Positions 26,524 to 37,194 of a DNA stretch of 41,641 bases are shown in pieces. The notes under the pieces were generated by a model that was given only the letters and a program-made list of their open reading frames with translations, searched no databases and had not been told where the DNA came from. The DNA lies in the IMG/VR virus record IMGVR_UViG_3300042542_001409, positions 1 to 41,641 of that record; one strand, written 5' to 3'. The stretch's first letter is position 1. The number at the start of each line of letters is the position of its first letter. The position numbers were made by a program, and so were the translations under genes. This DNA is from a virus.

Positions 26524-27678
26524 ATGTCAACAATCACCTCAACAAGCTTGGGTAACGGTAATGGTTCATACACTACCGACATCGTGGTCAAGGACTTGGA
26601 CCTGACCGTTTCTAACTATGTTAAAGATCGCACCCCGATCACCAACATGGCAATGAGCAAAAAACGCAAGATCAATTCGACCTTGCACATTTGGCCCATC
26701 GATTACTTCCGCACACCTACTTTGAACGCAAAGTTAGAAGGCGCTGCCGTTACAGCTTCAAACGCTGACAGCAACACCCGTGCTAACTGTGGTAACTACA
26801 CACAGATCTTCACAACCACAATCGGTGCTACTGGTACTGCTCGTGCTGTTGAACAGGCTGGTGGTGATCCCCAAGCGTATCAAGAAGTCAAGCAATTGAC
26901 CGAGATCATGTTTGACGTTGAATTGCAAATGGTTCGTGCCGATGGCGCTTCCATTAAATATTCAGGCCAAGATGCTACTCAAGGTGCAGCACCAAACAAC
27001 GGTCGCCGTTTTGGTTCTTTGTACTCTTTTGCTGGCACACGTTCAGGCAACGACACAGACGGTACTTCCGTTTTGAACTTGGCTACCAGCGATGGTAACG
27101 ACACCACTTCAGCAACCGCCACCAACACTCCCTTCAATGGTTTGTTGAGCAATGCTGGTCTTGGCTACTTCACTTTCAGTTCAGGTACTACCCTGCAAGC
27201 TTTCAGCCCCGTGCTGTACAAGCAGTTGGTTACTACCGCTGAACAGCGTTTCAATGCCAAGATTACCAACATGGTTGTCCCAACCTCGTTGCGTACCACT
27301 ATCTCTGACAACATTCCTCAGAGCCGTTCTATCAACCGTTTTAACCCTGCTGACAAGGGCGACACGATTGGTACATACGAAGGTGACTTCAACTACACCT
27401 ATCAGATCGATGACTCATGGGTTATGGATCAGACTGGCGCAGACAACACTTCGATTCTGTTCTTGAATCCTGATGTTGTTCAGTGGGGTTCTTTGCGTGA
27501 ACTTGGCCCAAATAACGAAGTGTTCAGCAATGCTGATGCTTCTTTGGACCAGTACATCATGGAAGGCACATTGATTGTGCGTAACCCAGCTGGTGTGGCT
27601 GTTTTGGCAGCTATGACAACTGGCGCAGTGGTTACCACTCCTCGTGCCGCCGCTCAAGTTAAGCGTTATTTGGTGTAA
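26524..27678 (+). CDS. Major capsid protein (SU10-like, DUF5309)
   Basis: 384 residues with AAAGGAG upstream. The order TPITNMAMSKKRKINSTLHI, WPIDYFRTPTLNAKLEGA, NYTQIFTTTIGATGTARAVE, then QTGADNTSILFLNPDVVQWG and QYIMEGTLIVRNPAGVAVLA matches the SU10-type capsid family with the HK97 fold. No N-terminal processing site is evident. A terminator follows directly, which would make this the most abundant message end. Confidence 0.9.
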   Translation: MSTITSTSLGNGNGSYTTDIVVKDLDLTVSNYVKDRTPITNMAMSKKRKINSTLHIWPIDYFRTPTLNAKLEGAAVTASNADSNTRANCGNYTQIFTTTIGATGTARAVEQAGGDPQAYQEVKQLTEIMFDVELQMVRADGASIKYSGQDATQGAAPNNGRRFGSLYSFAGTRSGNDTDGTSVLNLATSDGNDTTSATATNTPFNGLLSNAGLGYFTFSSGTTLQAFSPVLYKQLVTTAEQRFNAKITNMVVPTSLRTTISDNIPQSRSINRFNPADKGDTIGTYEGDFNYTYQIDDSWVMDQTGADNTSILFLNPDVVQWGSLRELGPNNEVFSNADASLDQYIMEGTLIVRNPAGVAVLAAMTTGAVVTTPRAAAQVKRYLV

Positions 27679-27681
27679 AGC

Positions 27682-27711
27682 AAAAAGGGAGCTAACCACT
27701 CCCTTTTTTTT
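27682..27711 (+). terminator. Terminator after the capsid gene
   Basis: AAAAAGGGAG (27682-27691) pairs with CTCCCTTTTT (27699-27708) around a seven-base loop, ending in a T-run. It probably attenuates rather than ends late transcription, since further late genes follow. Confidence 0.8.
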
Positions 27712-27731
27712 AATCTTTTAAAGGAAAAATC

Positions 27732-28535
27732 ATGTCTTTAAATTTCAAGCAGTACAACACGGCATTTGCCACTGACGTAAACACTGGCGCTGTTACTGGC
27801 GTTATTGATGTCAATGCAGAAACTCAGTTCTTCCCCCGCATATTGGCTGCAAGTGGCATTCCTGTCATGGTTGCTAACAGTGGCACTATTGCTACTAACG
27901 GCACTGTGACTTTGGGTACTGCCTTACCAACAACTTATGCTTCCGCTTTCTGTTACTTCCCAGCCTCTGCTGTGTCAGGTGACTCTACTGGTGGTATTTA
28001 TTATGTGGTGTTTTCAAGCACTACAGCGGGTGTTGTGTACGCTGGTAAATACGGTGTTGCAAACGGTGTTGGCTCTGTTGCATTTACCCCTGCTGTTCCC
28101 ACAGGAACTTTGACAGCGGTAACTGGCTCAAACAGTGCTTACACTGGATCTACCACTGAAACAACTTTGATTAACGTCACTGTTCCTGCTGGCGCTATTG
28201 GCGACAACGGTCAAATCGTTGTTACTGCTAATTGGGCTACCAATAACTCTGCTGGCGCTAAAGCTGGCGCTGTTTACCTTGGCGGTTCTGCTGTTGGTTC
28301 TTCATCTTCATATACCACTTCTACTGGCGGCAGTTCTATGAACTCCATTCGTAATCGTGGTGCATTGACTGCACAAACCAGCCAATTGATTGGCGGCGCT
28401 GCTACTGGTGCTTCTGTCTACACAGCAATCAACACTGCTGCAAGCACATCAATCACCATCACTGGTGATATTGCTACAGCAACAGACAACGTGATTCTTG
28501 AAGGATTCACAATCGAGTTGTTCCCACAAGACTAA
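27732..28535 (+). CDS. Putative capsid decoration or head fibre protein
   Basis: 267 residues rich in Gly, Ala, Ser, Thr and Val with few charges: beta-rich repeats such as TGSTTETTLINVTVPAGAIG and TNNSAGAKAGAVYLGGSAVG. Such composition right after the capsid gene is usual for decoration or head-fibre proteins. It is bracketed by two terminators, so its level may be set separately. No family motif recognised. Confidence 0.7.
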   Translation: MSLNFKQYNTAFATDVNTGAVTGVIDVNAETQFFPRILAASGIPVMVANSGTIATNGTVTLGTALPTTYASAFCYFPASAVSGDSTGGIYYVVFSSTTAGVVYAGKYGVANGVGSVAFTPAVPTGTLTAVTGSNSAYTGSTTETTLINVTVPAGAIGDNGQIVVTANWATNNSAGAKAGAVYLGGSAVGSSSSYTTSTGGSSMNSIRNRGALTAQTSQLIGGAATGASVYTAINTAASTSITITGDIATATDNVILEGFTIELFPQD

Positions 28536-28547
28536 GTCGAACCAAAA

Positions 28548-28573
28548 GGGGGCTCTTCGGAGCCTTCTTTTTT
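28548..28573 (+). terminator. Terminator with UUCG tetraloop
   Basis: GGCTC (28551-28555), TTCG, GAGCC (28560-28564), extended by weaker pairs, then a T-run. Second attenuator in the head region. Confidence 0.8.
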
Positions 28574-28586
28574 AAAAGAGAATTGC

Positions 28587-29084
28587 ATGGAATTAGACGA
28601 CACACCGCAAATTAACGAAGACTATTTCACCAAGGGTAACCTTGAAGCTGGAATAGATGGCGTTTTACGCAAAAACGACAAACTCTTCAATGAGGTTAAG
28701 TCAGGCACTTGGTCGCAGACGTTTAACACCAAGACGATGGATTACAAAGTAGGTGCTGTTAACGGTCACCGCTATGTACAGTACGACCAAAAGAATGTGC
28801 AAGAAATCAAACAGTTCTGCAAAGAACGAAGGGAATTTCATGCGATTCACGGCACTGATAATCCTTTGTTTGCTGGTACTTTTCATGCCATGCAGTTGCC
28901 TAAATGTTTTGCCCATGAAATCAGTTCCAAATGGTTTAATAATCGCCCTTGGGAATTGATTAAACAAGACAAAGAAGACAAGATATTGTTTTACGCCATT
29001 GTCAATGAATATTATTCTGATTTTGTCTGCCATCCGAGCGGGAAGATCCCACTGCCATACAATCCAGCTATTCCGACCAAGTGA
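28587..29084 (+). CDS. Hypothetical head-region protein
   Basis: 165 residues, with AAAGAG upstream. Mixed alpha-beta with many aromatics: SGTWSQTFNTKTMDYKVGAV, FAHEISSKWFNNRPWELIKQ. Position between decoration and adaptor genes suggests a structural or assembly role. No family recognised. Confidence 0.72.
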   Translation: MELDDTPQINEDYFTKGNLEAGIDGVLRKNDKLFNEVKSGTWSQTFNTKTMDYKVGAVNGHRYVQYDQKNVQEIKQFCKERREFHAIHGTDNPLFAGTFHAMQLPKCFAHEISSKWFNNRPWELIKQDKEDKILFYAIVNEYYSDFVCHPSGKIPLPYNPAIPTK

Positions 29085-29092
29085 GGTAGTCC

Positions 29093-30070
29093 ATGTCCTT
29101 ATTCATTCAATCTGCTAACGCATTGGTAAGTCGTGTAGCACAGTGGGTAGGGGCAATTCCATCACCTTTGAGCATCACCGCTACTTCGTTTGACGATGAA
29201 ACTGGCATCATTACCGTTTCCGCTGACCCCCGAGCCTTGGTGTATGTTGGAGACTTTATTGGCACAGGAATCAGTAGCTACACAGCCATTCTTGAAGTCA
29301 GCAGCACAACTATTACCGTCAGTGATCCCGAGGGCGTTTGGCAAGATCTGAGCTATCCTGGCGTAACTATCCTCAAGTTACCCACACAATCTTCACTGGA
29401 AATCCAAGCTTGTATTCAGCTTGCTGAGTTAAAGATGCGTGTGATTGAGCTGCCTGGCTTGCGTACCAATCCGTATGACTTGATTGACCCAACAATTTTG
29501 ACAACCGATGCACAGGGTTTGGCTCCTATCCCTGCGGATATGAATTGGCCTATCTTGTTTTTTCAAGAAACTCCTCCATCCAATGACCCCAACACTTCAT
29601 ATGGTCCTTGGATTATTTATGACCGTGTTGGTGACCGTGAGATTATTCGCCGCCGAATGATTGACCAACTCTATGTGCGCCCGTTTGGTGTGCCAAGGGT
29701 TATCCGTGCTTCATTCAGTGAAGTTGGACCCAACTATGTGTTTACACCAAACCCTGGCGCAAACGTAGTCATCAAAGCCTACTACCAGCGCACTTTTCCG
29801 TTTTTGTTAAGCCCAACCGAAGATGAGGATAACCCTATTGTTCAAAACAATGCGGCTTTGGCATCTTTCCCTGAAGGCTATCTGTACGGCACATTGTGGG
29901 CGTACTATGACAAAAACAAAAACAACGAAGAGGCTGTCAAATGGGATGGTCGTTTCGAAGATGCTTACGGCAAGATTGAAGATCAGAACTTCAAAGATAA
30001 ATGGCGTGGTGGCGACACTCACCTGACATCTGAGTTCCAGCCTAGAAACCCAAGATACAGCTTTAAGTGA
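29093..30070 (+). CDS. Head-to-tail adaptor-like protein
   Basis: 325 residues. An N-terminal beta domain is followed by helices and an adaptor-like part: QACIQLAELKMRVIELPGLR, APIPADMNWPILFFQETPPS, then a long helical C-terminus with FEDAYGKIEDQNFKDKWRGG. This pattern is seen in tail tubular A/gp4-type adaptor proteins of podoviruses that join portal and tail. Family assignment is by pattern, so moderate. Confidence 0.65.
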   Translation: MSLFIQSANALVSRVAQWVGAIPSPLSITATSFDDETGIITVSADPRALVYVGDFIGTGISSYTAILEVSSTTITVSDPEGVWQDLSYPGVTILKLPTQSSLEIQACIQLAELKMRVIELPGLRTNPYDLIDPTILTTDAQGLAPIPADMNWPILFFQETPPSNDPNTSYGPWIIYDRVGDREIIRRRMIDQLYVRPFGVPRVIRASFSEVGPNYVFTPNPGANVVIKAYYQRTFPFLLSPTEDEDNPIVQNNAALASFPEGYLYGTLWAYYDKNKNNEEAVKWDGRFEDAYGKIEDQNFKDKWRGGDTHLTSEFQPRNPRYSFK

Positions 30071-30078
30071 GGTAACAC

Positions 30079-32022
30079 ATGGCATCAGGTGGCCTCTATG
30101 GAAACAGTGGCAATGGCGCTCTTATTGCCCAGCCAGGCGCAGAAACACCAGGCTTGTACGGAAAGAGCCCCAATGGCTCTGCTGTGGCGCAACTAGGCGC
30201 TGAATCGGCTGGCTTGTATGGCCCAACCACTCGTTTTGGTGTAACAGGCCCTACAGGCCCTACGGGAGCCACTGGCCCTACAGGTCCAACAGGAACTACG
30301 GGTCCAACGGGTCCAACAGGCGCTACAGGGCTTACGGGTGCAACAGGACCCACAGGTGCGGCTTCTACAGTTCAAGGCCCCACAGGCCCAACTGGGCCTA
30401 CTGGCGCTCAAGGTATTCAGGGTGATCAAGGCATTCAAGGCATTCAAGGTCCTACAGGCTCTCAAGGTATCCAAGGCATCCAAGGTGTACAAGGTATTCA
30501 AGGACCAACTGGTACGCAGGGTATTCAGGGCGTAACTGGTCCCACTGGCCCCACTGGAGCTGATTCAATTGTTGCTGGCCCAACGGGCCCCACAGGTCCG
30601 ACTGGCAATACTGGAGGTATTGGGCCAACTGGACCACAAGGTGACCAAGGTATTCAGGGTGTGCAGGGAGTCCAAGGTATTGAAGGGCCCACAGGACCTC
30701 AAGGCGTTGTTGGGCCAACTGGATCTACTGGAAACACTGGAGCTACAGGGCCAACGGGAGCGACTGGACCTACTGGCCCACAAGGTATTGATGGCACTTC
30801 ATCATCTTTGTTTGAATACAAAGCAGATACAAACCAAACATCAGGCACACCATCTAATGGTTATGTATATTGGAATAACGCAACTCAAATATCAGCAACA
30901 CAACTGGTGTTTAGCCACTTAACTTCAAATAATATTGATGTTGATTTGTTTTTAGGGTTCTTAAAAACTGGCGATCATGTCATTTTGCAAGATGAAAGCA
31001 ACTCCACCAATTATCAAAAGTGGACGTTAACAGCCAACCCCACTATTGTTACAAACACATCGGTTACTTATACGGTTTCTTTAGATTCATCCAGCGGAAC
31101 TGGAACTACTGGTTTTGCAAATAACCATCAATTAATTGCAATTTTGCAATCTGTTGGTGTAACTGGACCAACTGGGCCGATAGGAGCTACTGGACCTACA
31201 GGCGCTGCCTCTACCGTTCAAGGGCCAACAGGACCCACAGGAGATCAAGGCATCCAAGGTATCCAAGGTGTTGTTGGACCCACAGGGCCTCAAGGCATTC
31301 AGGGTATCCAAGGCATTCAGGGAATTGATGGACCAACAGGACCAACAGGCGCACAAGGCATACAAGGCATTGATGGCCCAACAGGGCCTACAGGCGCAGC
31401 TTCGACTGTTGCTGGGCCTACGGGGCCCACGGGTGCGGCTTCCACTGTAGAAGGTCCAACTGGGCCTCAAGGTATACAGGGAATTCAAGGAGTCCAAGGT
31501 ATTGATGGGCCTACTGGACCAACAGGCTCTACAGGAGCTACTGGCGCTGGTGGACCCACAGGGCCAACAGGAACATCAGGGCCTGGCACTGCAATTAACG
31601 CAACAGCAAGCACTGCGGCAACAGCCCAATATATTGTGGGCGTGGCTGCGGCAGGATCAAATCAAACGCCGACTGTTTCAACAACATCTGCTGTTTCTTT
31701 CTTGCCATCAACAGGTGAATTGACTGCGGTAACTGTCTCAGGCTCATCAGATGAGCGCCTGAAGATGGATTGGGAAGATCTGCCTGCGGATTTCGTTGAA
31801 CTTCTTGCATTGGTCAAGCATGGCTCTTACACCCGAAAAGATACACCAGTTTCTGTGCGTCAAGTTGGTGTATCTGCACAATCATTGCAAGCTGCACTGG
31901 AACTTGCTGTATCTGAGAACGACAACGGTTATTTGTCTGTAGCATATGGAAACGCCGCTTTGGTGGCATGTATTGCATTGGCTAAACGCCTAATTGAACT
32001 TGAAAAGGAAGTCAGGAAATGA
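30079..32022 (+). CDS. Collagen-like fibre with S74-type intramolecular chaperone
   Basis: 647 residues. Residues 1-50 carry three 20-residue repeats with GLYG. Collagen-like Gly-X-Y runs cover about 54-239 and 360-503, mostly GPT, GAT, GIQ and GVQ triplets, with a non-collagen domain between (240-359). Residues 557-647 read [16 protein letters not shown]..., the S74 peptidase chaperone that helps trimerise fibres and then cuts itself off at Ser-Asp (S557). Proteins with this layout are trimeric phage fibres or spikes binding the host. The glycosyltransferase gene overlaps its stop. Confidence 0.88.
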   Translation: MASGGLYGNSGNGALIAQPGAETPGLYGKSPNGSAVAQLGAESAGLYGPTTRFGVTGPTGPTGATGPTGPTGTTGPTGPTGATGLTGATGPTGAASTVQGPTGPTGPTGAQGIQGDQGIQGIQGPTGSQGIQGIQGVQGIQGPTGTQGIQGVTGPTGPTGADSIVAGPTGPTGPTGNTGGIGPTGPQGDQGIQGVQGVQGIEGPTGPQGVVGPTGSTGNTGATGPTGATGPTGPQGIDGTSSSLFEYKADTNQTSGTPSNGYVYWNNATQISATQLVFSHLTSNNIDVDLFLGFLKTGDHVILQDESNSTNYQKWTLTANPTIVTNTSVTYTVSLDSSSGTGTTGFANNHQLIAILQSVGVTGPTGPIGATGPTGAASTVQGPTGPTGDQGIQGIQGVVGPTGPQGIQGIQGIQGIDGPTGPTGAQGIQGIDGPTGPTGAASTVAGPTGPTGAASTVEGPTGPQGIQGIQGVQGIDGPTGPTGSTGATGAGGPTGPTGTSGPGTAINATASTAATAQYIVGVAAAGSNQTPTVSTTSAVSFLPSTGELTAVTVSGSSDERLKMDWEDLPADFVELLALVKHGSYTRKDTPVSVRQVGVSAQSLQAALELAVSENDNGYLSVAYGNAALVACIALAKRLIELEKEVRK

Positions 32023-33080
32023 AGATTGCCGTATACGCCATCAGCAAAAACGAAGAACAATTTGTCAAACGCTTTTGTGAATCGGCAAAAGATGCCGACA
32101 TCATCCTGATTGGCGATACAGGCTCAACAGACAACACTGCTGAACTTGGCAGGCAATGCGGCGCAACCGTGGTCGACATCCGCATTAAGCCTTGGCGCTT
32201 TGACAAAGCCCGTGAGGCCGTCCTTGCTTTGCTTCCTGATGATGTAGATGTCTGCATTTCGCTGGACTTAGACGAGGTCATGGAAGAAGGCTGGAGAGCC
32301 GAGATTGAGCGTGTTTGGATGGACAACACCACACGCCTGCGTTACAAGTTTGACTGGGGTTGTGGAATTGCTTTCTTTTACGAAAAAATCCACCACCGTC
32401 ACGGTTACTTTTGGCATCACCCATGTCATGAGTACCCAATGCCCGACCCAAGGACAAAAGAAGTTTGGGCGCACACAGATATGCTTTTGGTAAGCCACCA
32501 TCCTGACCCTACCAAGTCAAGAAGCCAGTACATGGACTTGCTTGATGTGGCGGTCAAGGAAGACCCACAATGCCCTAGAAACGCCTTTTATCACGCCCGT
32601 GAGCTGACTTTTAATCGCCGCTGGGGTGAAGCTATTGATGCCCTTAACAAGTACCTTGAAATGCCCCAAGCAACGTGGTCAAACGAGCGTTGCTATGCCA
32701 TGCGATTGCTGGGCCAGTCTCATTCTGAATTGAGGCAAGATTGGGCGGCAATCAAGTGGTTGCGTTTGGCTTGTGCCGAAGCGCCCGACACCCGTGAGCC
32801 ATGGGTTGAGCTTTCGATGCTGTGTTATCGCCTGAGTATGTGGCCTGAATGTTATTTTGCCGCCCAACAGGCGCTGGCAATCACCAACAAGGCCGCTGTT
32901 TACACCATGGACCCATCCGTTTGGACTGAAAAGCCTTATGATTTGGCATCAATTGCAGCTTGGCATCTTGGACACAAAGAACAAGCTGTGGATTACTGCA
33001 AAAAGGCTTTGGAATACAACCCATCGGATTCTAGATTGGTAAAAAATCTAGGATACATGACCGAGGAACAAAATGTCTGA
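32019..33080 (+). CDS. Glycosyltransferase family 2 with TPR repeats
   Basis: 353 residues. GT-A start [34 protein letters not shown]-like nucleotide loop, and metal motif SLDLDE with D83 and D85. From about 190 the protein is made of TPR helices ([40 protein letters not shown]). This GT2-TPR layout is like protein glycosyltransferases such as SunS-type enzymes. Starting inside the last codons of the collagen-like fibre gene, it is likely to act on that fibre or on a host surface target. Confidence 0.88.
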   Translation: MKIAVYAISKNEEQFVKRFCESAKDADIILIGDTGSTDNTAELGRQCGATVVDIRIKPWRFDKAREAVLALLPDDVDVCISLDLDEVMEEGWRAEIERVWMDNTTRLRYKFDWGCGIAFFYEKIHHRHGYFWHHPCHEYPMPDPRTKEVWAHTDMLLVSHHPDPTKSRSQYMDLLDVAVKEDPQCPRNAFYHARELTFNRRWGEAIDALNKYLEMPQATWSNERCYAMRLLGQSHSELRQDWAAIKWLRLACAEAPDTREPWVELSMLCYRLSMWPECYFAAQQALAITNKAAVYTMDPSVWTEKPYDLASIAAWHLGHKEQAVDYCKKALEYNPSDSRLVKNLGYMTEEQNV

Positions 33081-34695
33081 TTACACCCGTCTGCGTACAC
33101 CTTTTACCAGCATGTCGTTTACACCCGATGTGCCCAGCAACGCTTTGGGCCCAACGGAGTACAACAGCGGCTTAAATGTTGAAGCAGATGTGCGTGGGGT
33201 AAAGAAGATTTATGGCGAACAACAGATTTTGGATGCCGTGCCAGGTAACACCATTTTTGTAAATGCCAACTATCGTGATCAAACCACATTTGTCTATATT
33301 GTGGCAACTCGTGAAGGAAGATGGTACAAAGTTGCAACCACTGGTGTTACCAATATAACGCCAGGTTATGGAGCAAATCCAAGTGTTGCTTTGACGGGAT
33401 ATAACGATGATCTAAATATCACTTCATCATGGGTTGGTGGTGTGTTTTTTATCAACGACACATTGCGCCCTCCTATGTATTACCGTCCAACGGATACAGA
33501 AATTCAAATTTACGATACAGCGCCTGATAATTTTGTGTGGGACTATGGAGTTGGTGTTGTTGCCACACGAGCAGGATTTATGCGAAATTTCTGTTCACCC
33601 AATGTTGGCAATATCTTGATTGCAGGCAATTTAACGCAAGATCTTGATACCAGCGTTACGGTAAATTTTCCAACAACGGTTCGGTGGTCACAAGCGTTTG
33701 CTGATACAGGTGTCCCAGCTACTTGGGAACCAACCCTAACAAACATTGCCAACGAACAAGAAGTTCCAGTGCGTGGCCCATTAGTTGATGGTTTCTTTTT
33801 AGGTGGGAACTTTTACGTTTGCTCATATTGGGATACCGTAATGTTTAGCCCAATTGCATATCAAAGCAGCACAGCGCCAATCTTTGGAGTTCGATTGTTT
33901 AATCAGGGCCGTGGCCTGCTGAACAACAACTGCTGCGTCAACACTGACCAAGCTGTGTATGGTGTCGATAGTAGAGACATTTGGGTATTTGATGGAAGTA
34001 ATTTCAATTCTTTGGGTAACCAGCGGGTTAGAAATTATTTCTTTTCCAACCTAAGTCCAACTTACCAAAATCGATTGTTCATGGTGAACAACACGCAGAA
34101 ATATCAAATTGAGATCTACTATCCTGACTTGGAAAGCACTGGTTGGTGCAACAAAATGTTGTCTTACCGTTATGACCTTCAGGTGTGGAATGCGCCAAAG
34201 GACATTCAGGATGCATGTAATGGTTGCGAAGCTCCTGTATACAACTCAACTGAAGCTGATTTTATGTATGCAACACGTTGCGTTACATATGCCCAAGGCA
34301 GCACAGCAAGCGCTGAATTAATTCAAACTGGGCAAGGTAATTCATTTATTAACGATGCGCCAATTCCAGCATTGTTTGAACGCAATAACCTTGTTTTGCA
34401 ATCAGAAAAAGGTCCAGTACCTTACAGCTCAAAAGTGTACATACACCGTGCTTTGCCCGAAATTGCTGGCACGGGCAGCATAGACATAACCATTGGCGGC
34501 GCTAACTCAACCGCTCAAGATCCAACTTACGGTCAAACAGGACATGTGGATATTGTTACCGACAATCCTTGGGTGACAACTCAACAAAACGCTGTGCGTA
34601 CAGTGTCTATTAAAGTTGAATCAAATGATGCAACTAATGCGTGGAACATGACAGCCATGAATTGGCAAGCTACAGTTGTTGAGGATGCGTTCTAA
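33073..34695 (+). CDS. Tail nozzle or stabilisation protein-like
   Basis: 540 residues, overlapping the glycosyltransferase by eight bases. Beta-rich with SMSFTPDVPSNALGPTEYNS near the start and repeated propeller-like strands (GVVATRAGFMRNFCSPNVGN, FYVCSYWDTVMFSPIAYQSS, AVYGVDSRDIWVFDGSNFNS). This resembles podovirus nozzle or DNA stabilisation proteins (T7 gp12, P22 gp10). Assigned by pattern and position after the adaptor. Confidence 0.7.
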   Translation: MSDYTRLRTPFTSMSFTPDVPSNALGPTEYNSGLNVEADVRGVKKIYGEQQILDAVPGNTIFVNANYRDQTTFVYIVATREGRWYKVATTGVTNITPGYGANPSVALTGYNDDLNITSSWVGGVFFINDTLRPPMYYRPTDTEIQIYDTAPDNFVWDYGVGVVATRAGFMRNFCSPNVGNILIAGNLTQDLDTSVTVNFPTTVRWSQAFADTGVPATWEPTLTNIANEQEVPVRGPLVDGFFLGGNFYVCSYWDTVMFSPIAYQSSTAPIFGVRLFNQGRGLLNNNCCVNTDQAVYGVDSRDIWVFDGSNFNSLGNQRVRNYFFSNLSPTYQNRLFMVNNTQKYQIEIYYPDLESTGWCNKMLSYRYDLQVWNAPKDIQDACNGCEAPVYNSTEADFMYATRCVTYAQGSTASAELIQTGQGNSFINDAPIPALFERNNLVLQSEKGPVPYSSKVYIHRALPEIAGTGSIDITIGGANSTAQDPTYGQTGHVDIVTDNPWVTTQQNAVRTVSIKVESNDATNAWNMTAMNWQATVVEDAF

Positions 34696-36857
34696 TGCCA
34701 TTTGCACTAGACAGCAACCCATCCATCTCAGAACTTTCTGAGGCGGTTAATTACATCCTTGCAAACTTGGGTTCGGGTACACCGCCTGGGCAATTTCCTG
34801 TAAATAACGACCCAACAACAGGTTTTATTTCAAACACTGTTGGCACATTAATTCAATACCAATACAGATACTTGGATGTTAAATATGCCGATAACACTGC
34901 TGGGCTGAACTTTAGCGATAACCCATATGGTCGTTTGTACTTTGGCTTGTACAACGATGACACTGTTACTGAAAGCGTTAGCCCCTCACAATACACATGG
35001 TTTCTAGTAACTGGTGGATTTGGAGCAACTAAGACCCTTTGGGTGGTAACTGCTGGTGGGCGACATGCGACCTTTGCTGCATCGCAAGAAGCGCCTGACT
35101 TAAACCAAAATTGGCGACTTGTGCCTTTGCGGTCTATTGATCTTGACAACCCATTTAAGCCTTTTGATCAATGGATGAATGTTAAGTTTGCTGATGACCC
35201 AACAGGCGCAGGACTTAGCGATAGTCCTACAAACAAATTCTTTTATGGTCTAGCAACATCAACTGACAACACCATATCAGTAGACCCTACAGATTACGAA
35301 TGGTCGCCGTTTGACTTTAGTACAACTAATGAGTTGTTTTACAGATCTTTTGGTGGTCGCAACATTTCTTTTGTGCCAAACGAAAACAAGCCAATTGGCT
35401 ACATTCCATATATCTATGGAACAACCATAAATTTAGATGTTGCCACTTTGGGGGCAATGACTCAGATTGGCATCATTTCAACAGACCCATTAATTATCGA
35501 ATCTCCATTTAGGTATTTATTAGTTCGATATGGCACAAGCAGTGCAGGCGCAAGCTCATCTAATGATCCTGCGGGTAAAACATATTTTGGTGTGCAGGCA
35601 TCGGACATCATTGCCCTTGATACAAACCCAGCAAATTACACATGGTTTGATGCTGGCGGTACTTTTATTACTGATGTTTATTTGTGGGTAAGAACGACTG
35701 GTGGCAACACTACACAATTTAATTTATCTATTGATGCACCTGACAATTCGGGCTGGATAAATCAAACAACTCAAACGCTAACTTCAAGCCCATACATTGA
35801 TGTCTACAGCCGCACAGGATCTGTAGTAGTAAGTGTCACAAGCCCAACCTCGGGGCGAATCGGGTTTTCTAATTTAGGGGCTAATGGTGTTGTCAATCTA
35901 AACCTTGATCCCTATGGGCAAGGTAGAGATACTGCTGGATATTCTTTTGATCCAGCGGCTACATCAACTATTGAGGTAGATGAGTTTGGAAGGATTGTTC
36001 TAGCTGCCGCATTAGACACTGTTCTTTACAGCACATTACAAACATCCGCAACCGCAGGACAAACTGCTTTTAGTTTTTCAAATTCACAACCTGACCAAAT
36101 ATTGGTGTTTCGCAACGGGTGCTTTCTTGACCCAAATGTAGACTACACCCGCACATCAACAACAGTAACATTTGCAACGGCATGTGAGTTGAATGATGTG
36201 ATTCAGATGTACTACATCAGATTAATTGATGCGACCACATCAGCAGACAAAGTGCCTTTTGTTGTTCAAACTGAAACTTTGGTGAATGGACAAACAACAA
36301 TAACCTCTACAAATGCTGATGGCGCTGAATTACTTTTGTTAAACGGCGCTTTGGTAATGGATAGTGACTATGATTACATAGGCACAAATCAAGGCTATGA
36401 GTTAATTACTCCATCGGTAGGTGGAAATTTAAACATTGTAGTGTTTGCTTTTAATAACGCAAATGCGTTGATATTTGCTGAAAACTACACACAAACAACT
36501 TTTGCCAATACTAATGTTGTGTTTCCAACCCAGTTTGCTCGCAACTCTCATTTGATGTGGTTTTGTGGCGCTTTGATAAGGCCTGGAACTGACTACACAA
36601 TGGCTGGCGCAGCTGATTTTATATACACATACACAATCATTGGCGCATTGTCATTCAGTGGTCAGCCATCTCAATTCGTATCATTTAGAAGTGCTGGAGA
36701 AGCTTCCGCATCATCAATCAGTGCCGCTGGTGTGTTGGGTATGGATATGCCTGTTTACATTGAACATAAACCTAGTATGAAAGAATTGTTTGCTGATATG
36801 CAAAAAGAGCTAGAAATACTAAAATCTGAAATAGCAATGCTGAAAGGCCAAAAATGA
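34695..36857 (+). CDS. Tail fibre or tail-associated protein with three internal repeats
   Basis: 720 residues. Three related units at about 58-142, 158-230 and 272-354 share a V-K/R-Y/F-A-D...SDNP...YFG...P-x-x-Y-x-W pattern and end in G-G. The C-terminus is a trimeric-looking coiled coil (MKELFADMQKELEILKSEIA). Probably a fibre shaft or baseplate-linked protein. TAATG coupling at the start and ATGA at the end. Confidence 0.75.
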   Translation: MPFALDSNPSISELSEAVNYILANLGSGTPPGQFPVNNDPTTGFISNTVGTLIQYQYRYLDVKYADNTAGLNFSDNPYGRLYFGLYNDDTVTESVSPSQYTWFLVTGGFGATKTLWVVTAGGRHATFAASQEAPDLNQNWRLVPLRSIDLDNPFKPFDQWMNVKFADDPTGAGLSDSPTNKFFYGLATSTDNTISVDPTDYEWSPFDFSTTNELFYRSFGGRNISFVPNENKPIGYIPYIYGTTINLDVATLGAMTQIGIISTDPLIIESPFRYLLVRYGTSSAGASSSNDPAGKTYFGVQASDIIALDTNPANYTWFDAGGTFITDVYLWVRTTGGNTTQFNLSIDAPDNSGWINQTTQTLTSSPYIDVYSRTGSVVVSVTSPTSGRIGFSNLGANGVVNLNLDPYGQGRDTAGYSFDPAATSTIEVDEFGRIVLAAALDTVLYSTLQTSATAGQTAFSFSNSQPDQILVFRNGCFLDPNVDYTRTSTTVTFATACELNDVIQMYYIRLIDATTSADKVPFVVQTETLVNGQTTITSTNADGAELLLLNGALVMDSDYDYIGTNQGYELITPSVGGNLNIVVFAFNNANALIFAENYTQTTFANTNVVFPTQFARNSHLMWFCGALIRPGTDYTMAGAADFIYTYTIIGALSFSGQPSQFVSFRSAGEASASSISAAGVLGMDMPVYIEHKPSMKELFADMQKELEILKSEIAMLKGQK

Positions 36858-37180
36858 CCCAAGCAATGAATTTAGCAAACTTCTCTAACAGCTTAGATAG
36901 CTCGGGAGGAATGCCGCCAACGCAAATAAATTCACCTGTGCCTGTTTCCAAAGGTGGAACAAATGCGGCAACTGCTGCTGATGCTAGAACAAATTTAGGT
37001 GTTCCTCCAAATGCTGGAACAACAGCAACAGGCACATGGCCTATTAGTGTTACGGGTTCTGCAACATCTTTAATCACTACAAATTTTTCAATTGAGCAAT
37101 CAGGGGCAAATTTGGTAATCAAGTATGGGGCGACAACAATTGTCACCATTTCATCTGCTGGCACTATTAGTGCTGGTTAA
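36854..37180 (+). CDS. Short fibre protein with KGGTxA repeat
   Basis: 108 residues. VPVSKGGTNAATAADARTNL followed by GV is the classic phage tail-fibre repeat motif. Next to the preceding fibre gene it probably forms part of the same fibre. Confidence 0.8.
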   Translation: MTQAMNLANFSNSLDSSGGMPPTQINSPVPVSKGGTNAATAADARTNLGVPPNAGTTATGTWPISVTGSATSLITTNFSIEQSGANLVIKYGATTIVTISSAGTISAG

Positions 37181-37194
37181 TTAAGGAGTAAAGC

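Noticed and set aside
30096-31810. Many antisense and shifted frames over the collagen-like gene
   Set aside because: Produced by the 9-base Gly-X-Y repeat structure; no independent support.
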